Of a stretch of DNA of 64,000 bases, positions 7,663-16,606 are shown one piece after another. Each line of letters opens with the position of its first letter. The stretch's first letter is position 1. Where the stretch lies: NCBI GenBank assembly GCA_017436785.1, contig JAFSCK010000146.1, forward strand, positions 24,840-88,839, in the 5' to 3' direction. The notes under the pieces were generated by a model that saw nothing but the letters and a program-made list of their open reading frames with translations, ran no database searches and was not told the origin of the DNA. The stretch comes from Oscillospiraceae bacterium (lineage in GTDB: Bacteria; Bacillota; Clostridia; Oscillospirales; Oscillospiraceae). Made by a program: the position numbers and the translations under genes.

Positions 7663-7758
7663 GTAGGGGACGGCGTCCTCGACGTCCCGTGCAGTACGCA
7701 ACCAAAAATATGCAAATGTAGCAGCTGCATTACGGGGTGTCCGGAGGCCACCCCCTAC
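7663..7758. repeat. Dispersed inverted-repeat element, family A, full copy 1
   Basis: This 96-bp element opens with GTAGGGGACGGCGTCCTCGA (27-base terminus 7663-7689) and closes with an imperfect inverse ending CCACCCCCTAC. Its left 27 bases are the exact inverse of the right end of the copy at 57141-57253. Each terminus can also fold on itself (GGCGTCCTCGACGTC). Confidence 0.75.
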
Positions 7759-7813
7759 GATTATCATACACCCTGTCCAACCATAAACTTTTTGTAAAGA
7801 AACGGGATAAATC

Positions 7814-7842
7814 TGGAAAAAGATATCGATATCCTATATAAT
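7814..7842 (+). promoter_or_regulatory. Cardiolipin synthase promoter with palindrome in the spacer
   Basis: A perfect -10 TATAAT (7837-7842) stands 17 bases after TGGAAA (4 of 6 match to the -35 consensus). The perfect 12-base palindrome GATATCGATATC (7822-7833) lies within the spacer and could be an operator. Confidence 0.6.
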
Positions 7843-7870
7843 AAAAGCAAAGAGAAGGAGTGTGGTCATC

Positions 7871-9409
7871 ATGAAAAAGCCGGAGCACAAGCCCAGCGGC
7901 AACAGCGTTATGCGGATGGTATTTGTTGGCATTTCGCTGGTCATGCAGGTGGGTTGGATCTTGGTGCGGGTGCAGTGGCTAAACGATTATTCTGAGCTGA
8001 TCTCCGGCATTACGGGACTGCTGGCCATTACCGTGGTGCTGTATCTCAACAGCAAGAACACCAACGCCGCCATGAAGATGCCTTGGATCATGCTGATCCT
8101 TGCGGTGCCGCTTCTGGGATTAAGCCTGTACCTTCTGTTTGAAATTTTGGGTGATCCCGGCGTAAGCAAACGTCTTCGGAAAGACCGGGAGCGCAAATCA
8201 GGAGATGCTCCGGAGCAGGCACTCCGGGCCTTTTCCCATTTGGAAGCGCATGACTTAAGCGCCGCCAACCAGAGCCGCTACCTGTGGCACCGGGCGGGCT
8301 ATCCTGTATATGAGAATACCACCGTTCGCTATTTCCCTGAGGGAAAGCTGGCGCTGGAAGCCATGAAGCGGGATCTGGAAAAGGCGGAGCACTTCATTTT
8401 TATGGAGTATTTTATTGTAGAGGACGAATCCTCCTTTCGAGAATTGGAAGAAATTCTGGTACGCAAGGCAAAGCAGGGGGTGGAGGTCCGGCTGATGTAT
8501 GACGATATCGGCAGCGTGGGCAAGGTGAATATGCTTTTTGCTAAGCGGCTGAACGAAAAAGGTATCCGCTGCGTGCCCTTTAACCCGGCCTTGCCGATCC
8601 TGAACCTGTTTATGAACCACCGGGATCACCGGAAGATCACCGTCATTGACGGCAGGGTGGGCTTTACCGGGGGCTACAATCTGGCGGACGAATACTTTGA
8701 CCGTGCCCATCCCTACGGACAGTGGAAGGATACCGGCATCCGTCTGGAGGGTGAAGCGGTGCGAAGCCTGACGGAGACTTTTCTGGAACTGTGGAGCGTG
8801 CAGGTCAAGAACCGGGAAGATTCCCGAAACTATTTGGACAGATCCCACAGCGTTCCCGCCCGGGGCTTTGTCCAGCCTTTTGCGGATAACCCGCTGGACG
8901 AGGAACGGGTGGCGGAAAATGTTTACCTGAATCTCATTCATCAGGCCCAGAAGACCCTTTATTTTATGACCCCCTATCTGATCATCACCGACGAAATGAG
9001 CCACGCTTTAAGTTTGGCAGCCATGCGGGGCGTGGATGTACGGATCATTACTCCCGGAATCCCGGATAAGAAGACGGTCTATGCCGTGACCCGGTCCTAC
9101 TATAGCGGCCTTGTCCGCAACGGTGTCCGCATTTATGAGTATACCCCCGGCTTCTGCCATGCCAAGCAGTGCATCTGCGACGGAAAGATCGTATCCATTG
9201 GCACCTCTAATTTGGACTACCGCAGTCTGTACCACCACTTTGAGAACAATGTGCTGCTCATTGGCTGCGAGGCGGTACAGGACATCGCAGCAGATTTTGT
9301 CTCCACCTTCACCCAGTGCCGGGAGGTGACGGAGCAATACCGTGCCACCCGCGGAAAAGCCATGGGGACATGGCAGTATATCCTCCGCCTGTTTGCTCCG
9401 CTGATGTAG
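7871..9409 (+). CDS. cls: Cardiolipin synthase
   Basis: A 512-residue phospholipase D superfamily enzyme that condenses two phosphatidylglycerols to cardiolipin at the membrane. N-terminal hydrophobic segments lie at about 14-34, 44-60 and 70-92. Two HKD motifs are intact: NHRDHRKITVIDG (H253, K255) and CHAKQCICDGK (H430, K432), each followed by the typical G-T/G-x-N segment (GFTGGYN, SIGTSNLDYRS). I chose the ATG at 7871 because AAGGAG at 7855-7860 is 10 bases upstream; the in-frame GTG at 7862 is too close to that site. The gene has its own promoter and terminator. Length and domain order are typical of the Gram-positive family. Confidence 0.95.
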   Translation: MKKPEHKPSGNSVMRMVFVGISLVMQVGWILVRVQWLNDYSELISGITGLLAITVVLYLNSKNTNAAMKMPWIMLILAVPLLGLSLYLLFEILGDPGVSKRLRKDRERKSGDAPEQALRAFSHLEAHDLSAANQSRYLWHRAGYPVYENTTVRYFPEGKLALEAMKRDLEKAEHFIFMEYFIVEDESSFRELEEILVRKAKQGVEVRLMYDDIGSVGKVNMLFAKRLNEKGIRCVPFNPALPILNLFMNHRDHRKITVIDGRVGFTGGYNLADEYFDRAHPYGQWKDTGIRLEGEAVRSLTETFLELWSVQVKNREDSRNYLDRSHSVPARGFVQPFADNPLDEERVAENVYLNLIHQAQKTLYFMTPYLIITDEMSHALSLAAMRGVDVRIITPGIPDKKTVYAVTRSYYSGLVRNGVRIYEYTPGFCHAKQCICDGKIVSIGTSNLDYRSLYHHFENNVLLIGCEAVQDIAADFVSTFTQCREVTEQYRATRGKAMGTWQYILRLFAPLM

Positions 9410-9420
9410 AAAATCACTTT

Positions 9421-9448
9421 GTAGGGGCGATTCGTGAATCGTCCCTAC
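9421..9448. repeat. Family A palindromic repeat, short copy
   Basis: A nearly perfect 28-base palindrome beginning GTAGGGGCGATTC and ending GTCCCTAC. It lies between the cls stop codon and its terminator. Confidence 0.7.
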
Positions 9449-9453
9449 GGTCA

Positions 9454-9492
9454 GGGCCTGCCTCCTTTGGGAAGCAGGCTCTTTTCTTTTTT
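9454..9492 (+). terminator. Terminator after cls
   Basis: A GCCTGC-containing stem pairs with GCAGGC with one internal mismatch and leads into a long T-rich tract. Confidence 0.75.
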
Positions 9493-9578
9493 CAAATAAA
9501 TGCTATGATAGGTGTGACGAATCAAGGGAGAAAACGGTCTATAAGGGTGAGCAGAAAAAAGAAAGGATGTGAACAAGC

Positions 9579-10133
9579 GTGGAAGACGCGAAAATCATCG
9601 AGCTGTACTGGGCCCGGAACGAAGATGCCATTGCCCAGACGGATGCGGAATATGGAAGACGGCTCCACACACTGGCAAACCGTCTGCTGCAGGATCATGA
9701 GGACGCGGAAGAAAGCGTGAGTGATACCTATATGAAAACATGGAATGCTATCCCACCCAGCCGCCCGGCCCATTTTTATGCCTTTTTGGCCTCCATCTGC
9801 CGCCACCTGTCATTGAATAAGCTGGACTGGAAGCAGGCTGCCAAGCGAAAAGCAGAGGTCGTTTTCCTCACACAGGAGATGGAGCTGTGCATCCCCGATA
9901 CCAGCCGGGACCGCGCCATGGAGGGTAAGGAGATCGGAAAGAGCCTGAACCGTTTTCTGGAAAGCCTGCCCCGGGAGAGCCGCCTGATCTTTTTGCGGCG
10001 CTACTGGTATGTGGACACCATCGCGGAGATCGCCCAGCGTTACGGCATGACGGAAAGTAAGGTAAAAATGCAGCTTTCCAGAACAAAGGACAAGCTGCGC
10101 CGCCACTTGGAAAGGGAGGGGATTACCGTATGA
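9579..10133 (+). CDS. ECF-type sigma-70 family RNA polymerase sigma factor
   Basis: A 184-residue protein starting at a GTG with AGAAAGGA upstream. Region 2 (about residues 10-75) includes the DHEDAEESVSDTYMKTWNA stretch used for core and -10 binding. Region 4 (about 125-180) holds the helix-turn-helix TIAEIAQRYGMTESKVKMQL. A short linker joins them and region 3 is absent, as expected for extracytoplasmic-function sigma factors. Its stop codon overlaps the ATG of the next gene (ATGA), so the two are translationally coupled and that membrane protein is the likely partner or anti-sigma factor. The stimulus and regulon are unknown. Confidence 0.9.
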   Translation: MEDAKIIELYWARNEDAIAQTDAEYGRRLHTLANRLLQDHEDAEESVSDTYMKTWNAIPPSRPAHFYAFLASICRHLSLNKLDWKQAAKRKAEVVFLTQEMELCIPDTSRDRAMEGKEIGKSLNRFLESLPRESRLIFLRRYWYVDTIAEIAQRYGMTESKVKMQLSRTKDKLRRHLEREGITV

Positions 10134-12319
10134 ACGGCAAGGAATTATTTCAGGGCTTCAGCTATATCGACCGCAAATTCATCGAAGAAGCCGAATACGG
10201 CACCATCAGCCAGCCAACGACCCGCAAGCTCTTCCGCCGGCCCCTGCTGGTGGCGGCTATCGTTGCCTTGATGCTCCTGCTGGTGGGGTGCGGTATCGTG
10301 TATGTGCTGAGTATGCAGGAAATCAAATTGGGAGAGCAGGAAGTGACCTATGACGTATACGACTATGACCCGAGAAGCGGCGAAGCTGTGGCTTATGTGG
10401 GTCAGGACACGATGACCCAGCAAGTGCTGACCCTTGCTGGCTTAAGCAATACCCCTGCTGCCAAGGCCGCCCGGGAATGGTATGAATTTACGGAAACCTA
10501 TGATCCCGACAGAACCATTCAAGGGGAGGTCTGGGGTAGGGAGCCGGTGTTCCCGGCAGAATACTACGGTTATATCCTGTATACTCAGGAAATGAAGGGC
10601 AAGCTGGACGAAATTCTGGATAAGTATGATCTAAAGCCCATGGGCAAGAAGATAGAGTTTCAAAGTGATAAAATGATGTTAAAGGCCCTTGGTGTGGAAA
10701 ATATACTGAATCCCGGCAGTGATGCAGTGATTGATATGTGTGTTACCAGCTTTTATGAAAACGGAAGTCTAAATCTGCACTTCCTGTATGATCTCCCCGG
10801 TGAAGAAGGGGAAGACATCCACACTCAGGGCTGGCTTTATTACCGGAACAAGGGCTGTCTGATCCCCGATACCGCCATCCTGACGGAAGCGGAATGGGAG
10901 GAGTGGAACTATACCACTGCTTCCGGTGATCAGATTCTCATTGTCAGTTCTGAAGAAGCGTCTTCCGCATGGTTCTTCAGTGATTTGCCCAACCATACTG
11001 TTTCCTTACGTATACGTACCATATTAGATGTCTATGAGGAAGAGGAAAACGGCGAGCCGGTTGCAAAATTCCATAAGCTGGGAAGGCAGCAGCTGGAGCA
11101 GATTGCCGATACCTTTGATTTTTCTCTGGAGCCGAAGCTCATCGATGGCTGGGAAGAATTGGACGATGGAGCGGTACCGGCAGGACAGGAAATCAACGGT
11201 TATACAATTGAGCCGGTATCCGCTTTTAGCGATGGTTACGGCTATCAGATCATCCTGAAGATCACAGCCCCGGAGGGGGTTGCTCTGACTGATCCGGAAG
11301 ATCATACGGTACAGGTTTCCTCCGGTGATGGTACTTACGGATACTGCCGGGAGGATGGCGATGGAAAGCTGAACACCTGTTATTCCATTGTGGAGGAATA
11401 CGCCGCTTCTTGGGAGTATCCGGAGGATGGCAGCTTTGTCTATCCCAAAGGACATATCATCCCTGTCTACTGGGAGGACCTGTACCTGAACAGTTTTGAT
11501 TTTGAAACCAATAAAAGCAAGGATATTTTGCTGACAGAGGGTACCTGGAAATTCGACATCCCTTTAAACGATTGGAATCCACGCCAAGTTGAACTGCTGG
11601 CAGAACCAATTACCGTCAAGGCCTGCATAGGTTGGAGAATGGATGGTACCGATGTACTGGAAGACATGGAAGTTACATCCATTAAACTTCGCCCCTTGGG
11701 CATTCAGCTGACCCATGAAGCGGTTGAGGGAAGTCCGGACTTTTTCAGCTGGACTGGCGTACAGTCGCGAATTGTGATGAAGGATGGTTCCCATATGGAC
11801 TTTACAGGCGGCAGCTGCTTTGAAAAGCCCATTGATCTGGCCGAAGTTGCCTATATTCAGCTGGCAGATAAAACCATCATCCCCATGCCGGGTGTCCAAC
11901 AGGAGGCTGTAGATGCCATCGCTGAAACCTTCCCACTGGAACCGCAGGATCTTCCTATGATTGAATTTGAGGACGGCATGGAACTGTTAACCGATCCTAT
12001 CACCATGAAGAGTTTGGCAGGCTATGTTACAGACGGAACTGGAGCTATGGACCCCCTATACGAATACTTCACCGTTACCTCAGCGATCCTCCATCCCGAG
12101 GGCCTTGCGTTGGTAGGTACCCATGCCTTTGACTTCCCCGAGGAACAAGCTGCCGTGGTCATGAAAGACGGAAGTAAGATCGTTCTGACCGGTATGAACG
12201 GTGCACCATACTGCTCCGTAAGCATGAGCCAGCTGGAAGCGGAAACCGAGATCGACCTGTCAAAGGTGGAATCCATTCTCCTTCCCGACGGAACCAAGCT
12301 TTCCTTGCCGGAAAAATAA
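10130..12319 (+). CDS. Membrane-anchored putative anti-sigma/sensor protein with C-terminal tandem repeats
   Basis: A 729-residue protein coupled to the sigma factor gene by a four-base overlap. A 37-residue cytoplasmic tail is followed by one transmembrane helix (about 39-60) and a large extracellular part. The layout resembles clostridial DUF4179-type ECF partners but is about twice as long as those I know. Residues about 492-600 and 622-727 are diverged copies of one module. Shared features are (E/D)PIT(V/M)K near the start, a DGT, a VTS..L.P.G stretch, VMKDGS, and a closing ID…L.D.T. The ligand is unknown. No lipobox is used, although a cysteine (LLVGCG) lies inside the helix. A terminator follows. 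The anti-sigma role is inferred from position and topology. Confidence 0.65.
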   Translation: MNGKELFQGFSYIDRKFIEEAEYGTISQPTTRKLFRRPLLVAAIVALMLLLVGCGIVYVLSMQEIKLGEQEVTYDVYDYDPRSGEAVAYVGQDTMTQQVLTLAGLSNTPAAKAAREWYEFTETYDPDRTIQGEVWGREPVFPAEYYGYILYTQEMKGKLDEILDKYDLKPMGKKIEFQSDKMMLKALGVENILNPGSDAVIDMCVTSFYENGSLNLHFLYDLPGEEGEDIHTQGWLYYRNKGCLIPDTAILTEAEWEEWNYTTASGDQILIVSSEEASSAWFFSDLPNHTVSLRIRTILDVYEEEENGEPVAKFHKLGRQQLEQIADTFDFSLEPKLIDGWEELDDGAVPAGQEINGYTIEPVSAFSDGYGYQIILKITAPEGVALTDPEDHTVQVSSGDGTYGYCREDGDGKLNTCYSIVEEYAASWEYPEDGSFVYPKGHIIPVYWEDLYLNSFDFETNKSKDILLTEGTWKFDIPLNDWNPRQVELLAEPITVKACIGWRMDGTDVLEDMEVTSIKLRPLGIQLTHEAVEGSPDFFSWTGVQSRIVMKDGSHMDFTGGSCFEKPIDLAEVAYIQLADKTIIPMPGVQQEAVDAIAETFPLEPQDLPMIEFEDGMELLTDPITMKSLAGYVTDGTGAMDPLYEYFTVTSAILHPEGLALVGTHAFDFPEEQAAVVMKDGSKIVLTGMNGAPYCSVSMSQLEAETEIDLSKVESILLPDGTKLSLPEK

Positions 12320-12331
12320 ACATCACGCGTT

Positions 12332-12367
12332 AGGGCGGGGTCAAGACCCCGCCCTGCATTTTTTGCG
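12332..12367 (+). terminator. Terminator after the sigma factor operon
   Basis: AGGGCGGGGTC and its exact inverse (12332-12355, two-base centre) are followed by GCATTTTTTGC. The GC-rich palindrome resembles the family A hairpins. Confidence 0.8.
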
Positions 12368-12383
12368 GCGTGGAAATCTCCCC

Positions 12384-12411
12384 TTGCAAACCCGGATAAA
12401 CCTGTTATAAT
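12384..12411 (+). promoter_or_regulatory. Sigma-A promoter of the ktrB operon
   Basis: TTGCAA (12384-12389) and a perfect TATAAT (12406-12411) with a 16-base spacer. Confidence 0.75.
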
Positions 12412-12461
12412 AAGGAACATAGTATCATGGAGAAGTATTATCCCCGGAAAGGAGCGGCATT

Positions 12462-13841
12462 ATGACCTTGAGAGCCCGGCTGTATGCCTTTTGGGTGAAA
12501 AAACGTCCGAAAAGCTTAAGTACCACCAAAATTATCGCGCTGGTTTTCGCAGCTATAATTTTGCTGGGTGCAGCACTTTTGTCGCTGCCCATCGCTTCCC
12601 GCAGCGGCGTGTCCTGCGGCTTCCGCCCGGCCCTGTTTACCGCCACCTCCGCGACCTGTGTCACCGGTCTCGTGCTCTACGATACATGGACCCAATGGAG
12701 CGGCTTTGGACAGGTGGTCATCATCAGCCTGATCCAGATCGGCGGTCTTGGCTTCATGTCTGCTGCCACCATGCTGGTATTTGTGCTGCGAAAACGCATC
12801 GGCTTCAAGCAGCGCCTCGTCATGGCACAGGCCCTCAGCGTCAGCGATATGGACGGCATCGTGAACCTCCAGAAAACCGTGCTGAAAGGCAGCTTTTTCG
12901 TAGAAGGTATTGGCGCGTTGATCCTGTTCCTGCGCTTCCTGCCGGAGTTTGGTGTGGTCAATGCTCTAAAATGGGGAGTTTTCCATTCCATTTCCGCCTT
13001 CTGCAATGCGGGCTTTGATATCTTCGGCTGCATGAGCCCCGGAGCCAGCCTGCTGGAATTCCAGTCGGATCCCATCGTGCTGCTGACCCTTGGTGCACTG
13101 GTGGTGATAGGCGGTCTTGGCTTCGTGGTTTGGCAGGAGATCGCGGAGCACCATAGCTTCAAAAAATTCAGTGTATATACAAAGCTGGTTCTGCTGACCA
13201 CGTTTTCCCTGATTGTTACAGGTTGGCTTCTGACCTGCATTTTAGAGTGGAACAATCCCGGCACGCTGGGCGATCTTAGCGTGGGAGACAAGCTCCTCAA
13301 TGGCCTCTTCCAGTCCATTACCCTGCGCACCGCAGGCTTCGCCGCCATCGATCAGGCGCTTTTGACAGAGGGGGGCAAGGCAATGAGCATGGTGCTGATG
13401 CTCATCGGCGGCTCCTCCGGCTCCACCGCCGGCGGCCTGAAAACCGTGACCTTTGTGGTGCTGCTGCTGTTTATGGCTTCCCGGGCAAGAGGACGGGAAA
13501 CGGTCTGCGTCTATAAGCGCACGATCCCACAGGGACAGGTGCTGGATGCCATGACCATTGCCTTTATTATGATCGCCCTTGCCATGTTTGGCGGCATTTT
13601 TATCAGCGCCACGTCTCCCATCGGCTTTACCGATGCCCTGTATGAGTCGGTGTCTGCACTGGCCACCGTGGGACTGACAGCAGGAGCCACGGGAAGTCTG
13701 AGCATCCCCGCACAAATTCTCATTATCGTATATATGTATTTCGGCAGAGTCGGCGTGCTGACCATCAGCATGGGCTTCCTGACAGGAGACCGGGCGGAGG
13801 AGCGCTTCCGCTACGCAGAAACGAAGCTGCTGATCGGATAA
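12462..13841 (+). CDS. ktrB: Potassium (or sodium-coupled potassium) uptake protein, TrkH/KtrB family
   Basis: A 459-residue polytopic membrane protein forming the K+ translocating subunit. Four M1-P-M2 units are visible. The selectivity-filter loops are ATSATCVTGLV, HSISAFCNAGFD, SITLRTAGFA and ESVSALATVGLT, each with a conserved glycine. Length fits KtrB better than the longer TrkH. The GGSSGSTAGGLKT segment near the third repeat matches the family gate loop. The ATG has AAAGGAG upstream. The regulatory subunit gene follows after 14 bases, and both would act together at the membrane in osmotic and pH homeostasis. Confidence 0.93.
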   Translation: MTLRARLYAFWVKKRPKSLSTTKIIALVFAAIILLGAALLSLPIASRSGVSCGFRPALFTATSATCVTGLVLYDTWTQWSGFGQVVIISLIQIGGLGFMSAATMLVFVLRKRIGFKQRLVMAQALSVSDMDGIVNLQKTVLKGSFFVEGIGALILFLRFLPEFGVVNALKWGVFHSISAFCNAGFDIFGCMSPGASLLEFQSDPIVLLTLGALVVIGGLGFVVWQEIAEHHSFKKFSVYTKLVLLTTFSLIVTGWLLTCILEWNNPGTLGDLSVGDKLLNGLFQSITLRTAGFAAIDQALLTEGGKAMSMVLMLIGGSSGSTAGGLKTVTFVVLLLFMASRARGRETVCVYKRTIPQGQVLDAMTIAFIMIALAMFGGIFISATSPIGFTDALYESVSALATVGLTAGATGSLSIPAQILIIVYMYFGRVGVLTISMGFLTGDRAEERFRYAETKLLIG

Positions 13842-13855
13842 CAGGAGTGTTTGCT

Positions 13856-14503
13856 ATGAAATCTTATGCCATTATCGGTTTAGGCTTGTTTGGACAGGCA
13901 TTGGCCCGGCAGTTGTGTACGCTGGGTGCAGAGGTGCTGGCCATGGATATCCGCAGTGATCTGGTGCAGCAGCTGGCAAATGATGTGACCCATGCCGTGG
14001 TAGGCGATGCACAGGATAAGGAGGTCCTCCGGGCACTGGGTGTCCGGGATATGGATTGTGCTGTTATTGCCATCGGCGATGATCTGGCAGCCTCCGTGCT
14101 GATCACCATGAATTTACAGGAGATGGGCGTTCCATACATCGTCTGCAAAGCCCATGATGAGACTCACCGCCGGGTGCTGGAAAAGCTGGGAGTCAATCGG
14201 GTCGTCATCCCCGAGCAGGAGAACGCCCAGCGGTTAGGCCGCAGCCTTCACAGCCACAATGTGCTGGAATATATCGAACTTTCTGAGGACTACGGCATTC
14301 TGGAGGTCCCCGCCCCCAAAAGCTGGGTGGGAAAGACCCTGAAGGGCCTGAACGTCCGGGCCAAGCACTCGGTCAACATCATTGCCATTGAGGGAGAACA
14401 GGGTGTCAATGTTTCTCCTCCGGCGGACTATGAGATTCAGGCAAAGGATATTCTGGTAGTCCTTGGCGACAATTATTCCCTTGAGGCGGTGCAGAAGCTG
14501 TGA
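13856..14503 (+). CDS. ktrA: Potassium uptake regulatory subunit, single RCK pair (KtrA/TrkA family)
   Basis: A 215-residue cytosolic protein with one RCK_N Rossmann domain (IIGLGLFGQALARQL, then the acidic ligand-binding D in LAMD) and one RCK_C domain from about 135. One RCK unit rather than two marks it as KtrA-like. It gates the membrane partner in response to nucleotide (ATP/ADP or NAD). The ATG at 13856 has AGGAG 8 bases upstream; the in-frame GTG at 13847 overlaps that site and is rejected. The last bases overlap the next gene. Confidence 0.92.
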   Translation: MKSYAIIGLGLFGQALARQLCTLGAEVLAMDIRSDLVQQLANDVTHAVVGDAQDKEVLRALGVRDMDCAVIAIGDDLAASVLITMNLQEMGVPYIVCKAHDETHRRVLEKLGVNRVVIPEQENAQRLGRSLHSHNVLEYIELSEDYGILEVPAPKSWVGKTLKGLNVRAKHSVNIIAIEGEQGVNVSPPADYEIQAKDILVVLGDNYSLEAVQKL

Positions 14504-15249
14504 TGGAGCAACGAATTACCTCTCGAAAGAATCCCCTTCTGCAGCAGGTGAAAAAGCTGCTTTCCTCCAAAAAAAACCGGGAAGAGGCGGGCCTTTTTGC
14601 CGCTGACGGTACCAAGCTGCTGGCAGAAGCAGTAAAATATTTTCCCGGACTGGACACCGTGATCCTCTCTGACGGTGTGGAAGCGGAGATTCCGGAAACC
14701 GTTCGGCTCATCCGGGTGCCGGGAGATGTGATGGAATCCATTTCTCCCATGGCGAGCCCTCAGGGGGCGCTGTTCCTGTGCCGCCTGCCGGAGAAAAAGC
14801 AGTTTACGCCGACACCCGGCATGCTGCTGCTGGACGGCATTCAGGACCCGGGCAATTTGGGCACCATTTTGCGGACAGCCGATGCGCTGGATATCCCTGT
14901 GGTGCTGCTGGAGGGCTGTGCCGATCCCTACAGCCATAAGGTGGTCCGTTCCTCCATGGGTGCGGTGTTCCGCACCGAGGTGGTGCAGGCCAAATGGGAA
15001 GAAGTGAAAGCTGCCTGCACCGCAGCGAATATCCCCATCGGCGTTACAGCACTTTCGGACCGGGCAAAGGACCTGCGCCAGTGGGACCTAAAGCAGATGG
15101 CAGTGGTCATCGGCAGCGAAGGACAGGGTGTCCGCCGGGAAATTCTGGACAGCGCCGATGCAGAGCTTATCATCCCCATGAATCCCCACTGCGAATCCCT
15201 CAATGCCGCCGTGGCAGCCACCATCGTCATGTGGCAGATGAAGCAGTAG
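14503..15249 (+). CDS. TrmH/SpoU family RNA 2'-O-methyltransferase
   Basis: A 248-residue methyltransferase. An N-terminal substrate-binding domain (about 1-90, with KNPLLQQVKKLLSSKKNREE) precedes the knotted SPOUT domain. The three SpoU motifs are present: DGIQDPGNLGTILRTADA, VVIGSEGQGV and MNPHCESLNAAVAATIV. It probably methylates a ribose in rRNA (RlmB/YsgA group), but the target cannot be set from sequence. The ATG at 14503 overlaps the ktrA stop (TGATG). No separate ribosome binding site is needed if translation is coupled. Confidence 0.9.
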   Translation: MEQRITSRKNPLLQQVKKLLSSKKNREEAGLFAADGTKLLAEAVKYFPGLDTVILSDGVEAEIPETVRLIRVPGDVMESISPMASPQGALFLCRLPEKKQFTPTPGMLLLDGIQDPGNLGTILRTADALDIPVVLLEGCADPYSHKVVRSSMGAVFRTEVVQAKWEEVKAACTAANIPIGVTALSDRAKDLRQWDLKQMAVVIGSEGQGVRREILDSADAELIIPMNPHCESLNAAVAATIVMWQMKQ

Positions 15250-15259
15250 AATTAAAAAT

Positions 15260-15286
15260 GTAGGGGGCGGCGTCCTCGACGCCCCG
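15260..15286. repeat. Family A repeat, solo terminus
   Basis: A single 27-base terminus (GTAGGGGGCGGCGTCCTCGA…) with no partner nearby. Its core GGCGTCCTCGACGCC is a hairpin. It lies between the methyltransferase gene and dprA. Confidence 0.7.
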
Positions 15287-15324
15287 CATTGGAAACATTA
15301 CAGAAAGAGAAAGGGTGAAGGAAA

Positions 15325-16584
15325 ATGCTGATACACTGGCTGTGGCTGGCGCATCGTCCGGGCATCAATGACCGGATGAAAGCGGTGCTTTTGCAGCATT
15401 TTCAGGACCCGGAAGATCTTTATTTTGCAGATCAGAAAGCCCTTGCGCATATCGACGGCCTATCCCCAGAGGGGTTGGAGGCCCTGCAGGACAAGAAACT
15501 GGTTTCTGCAGAGCAGATTTTGGAGGCCTGCCAGCAGGAGGACCTGCACATCCTGACCTACCGGGATGCAGCCTATCCTGCAGCGCTGAAAAACATTCCT
15601 GACCCGCCGTTGGTCCTCTATTATAAGGGGCAGCTGCCGTCACTGGACTCCAGCCCCGTCATCGGCGTAGTAGGGACCCGAAAGGCCTCTGCTTACGGTT
15701 TAACGTCTGCCAAACGGCTGGGCTACCAGATCGGAAAATGCGGCGGCATCGTAGTGTCCGGTATGGCTTATGGCATTGACGGCATGGCCATGTCCGGTGC
15801 CCTCACTGCCGGGGCAAAGGTAGTGGGCGTGCTGGGCTGCGGTGCAGATCTCGTTTACCCCTTATCCAACCGGGCACTTTTCAAGGATGTGGAGCGCTAT
15901 GGCTGCATCCTCAGTGAATTTCCGCCGGGGACCCCTCCGGTAAAGTGGAATTTTCCCAAACGAAACCGCATTATCAGCGGCCTAAGCAACGGCGTGCTGG
16001 TGGTGGAGGCCCCAGAGAAAAGCGGTGCTCTTATCACCGCCCGATTGGCTGCTGAGCAGGGCAGGGATGTCTTTGCGGTTCCCGGGAATATTGATATGCC
16101 TTCCTTTGTGGGCAGTAACCGTCTGCTGCGGGACGGTGCCATCATGGTATCCTCCGGTTGGGATATTTTGAGTGAATACGAAGCCCTGTACCCGGATAAG
16201 ATTCGGAAGGAAACTGCGCCTGTCCATCAGACGGCCTACCCGGATGAGGTGGAAGCAGCTGGGGCAGAACCGGAAAAGACCCTCCCCAAAGTGGCCCAAA
16301 CTGCCGCTGTTCCCGGTAAAAAGACGCATCTTAAGAAAAAATTAGAGAAAAAAAGCATTGACAAGGAGCCTTCCAGCGCTTATAGTGACGTAAATAAAGA
16401 GAAACCAAAGCTTTCCGAGGAGGAGCAGATGATCGTGTCTGCCCTGCAAAGTGGAGAGCGCTTGGTAGACGATGTGATCGCAGAAACCGGCCTGACTACC
16501 GGAAAACTGCTGTCCAGTCTGACGATGCTGGAGCTCAAGGGTGTCCTGCGCCGTCTGCCGGGAAAACGCATCAGTTTGAAATAA
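15325..16584 (+). CDS. dprA: DNA processing protein DprA
   Basis: A 419-residue protein that protects incoming single-stranded DNA and loads RecA in natural transformation. It has an N-terminal helical domain (about 1-85) and the Rossmann/LOG domain (about 90-290) with GVVGTRKASAYG, SGMAYGIDGMAM, VLGCGADLVYP, SEFPPGTPP, FPKRNRIISGLS and ALITARLAAEQGR. A lysine-rich linker leads to a C-terminal winged helix (about 360-419). The linker, with a KKKLEKK run, is longer than in Bacillus. The gene is followed closely by topA, a common pairing in Bacillota. No other competence gene is in the window. Confidence 0.95.
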   Translation: MLIHWLWLAHRPGINDRMKAVLLQHFQDPEDLYFADQKALAHIDGLSPEGLEALQDKKLVSAEQILEACQQEDLHILTYRDAAYPAALKNIPDPPLVLYYKGQLPSLDSSPVIGVVGTRKASAYGLTSAKRLGYQIGKCGGIVVSGMAYGIDGMAMSGALTAGAKVVGVLGCGADLVYPLSNRALFKDVERYGCILSEFPPGTPPVKWNFPKRNRIISGLSNGVLVVEAPEKSGALITARLAAEQGRDVFAVPGNIDMPSFVGSNRLLRDGAIMVSSGWDILSEYEALYPDKIRKETAPVHQTAYPDEVEAAGAEPEKTLPKVAQTAAVPGKKTHLKKKLEKKSIDKEPSSAYSDVNKEKPKLSEEEQMIVSALQSGERLVDDVIAETGLTTGKLLSSLTMLELKGVLRRLPGKRISLK

Positions 16585-16606
16585 GGAAACGGAGAATTTT
16601 CAAAGC

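Noticed and set aside
7862-7870. GTG start for cardiolipin synthase
   Set aside because: Only one base separates it from AAGGAG; the ATG at 7871 has normal spacing.
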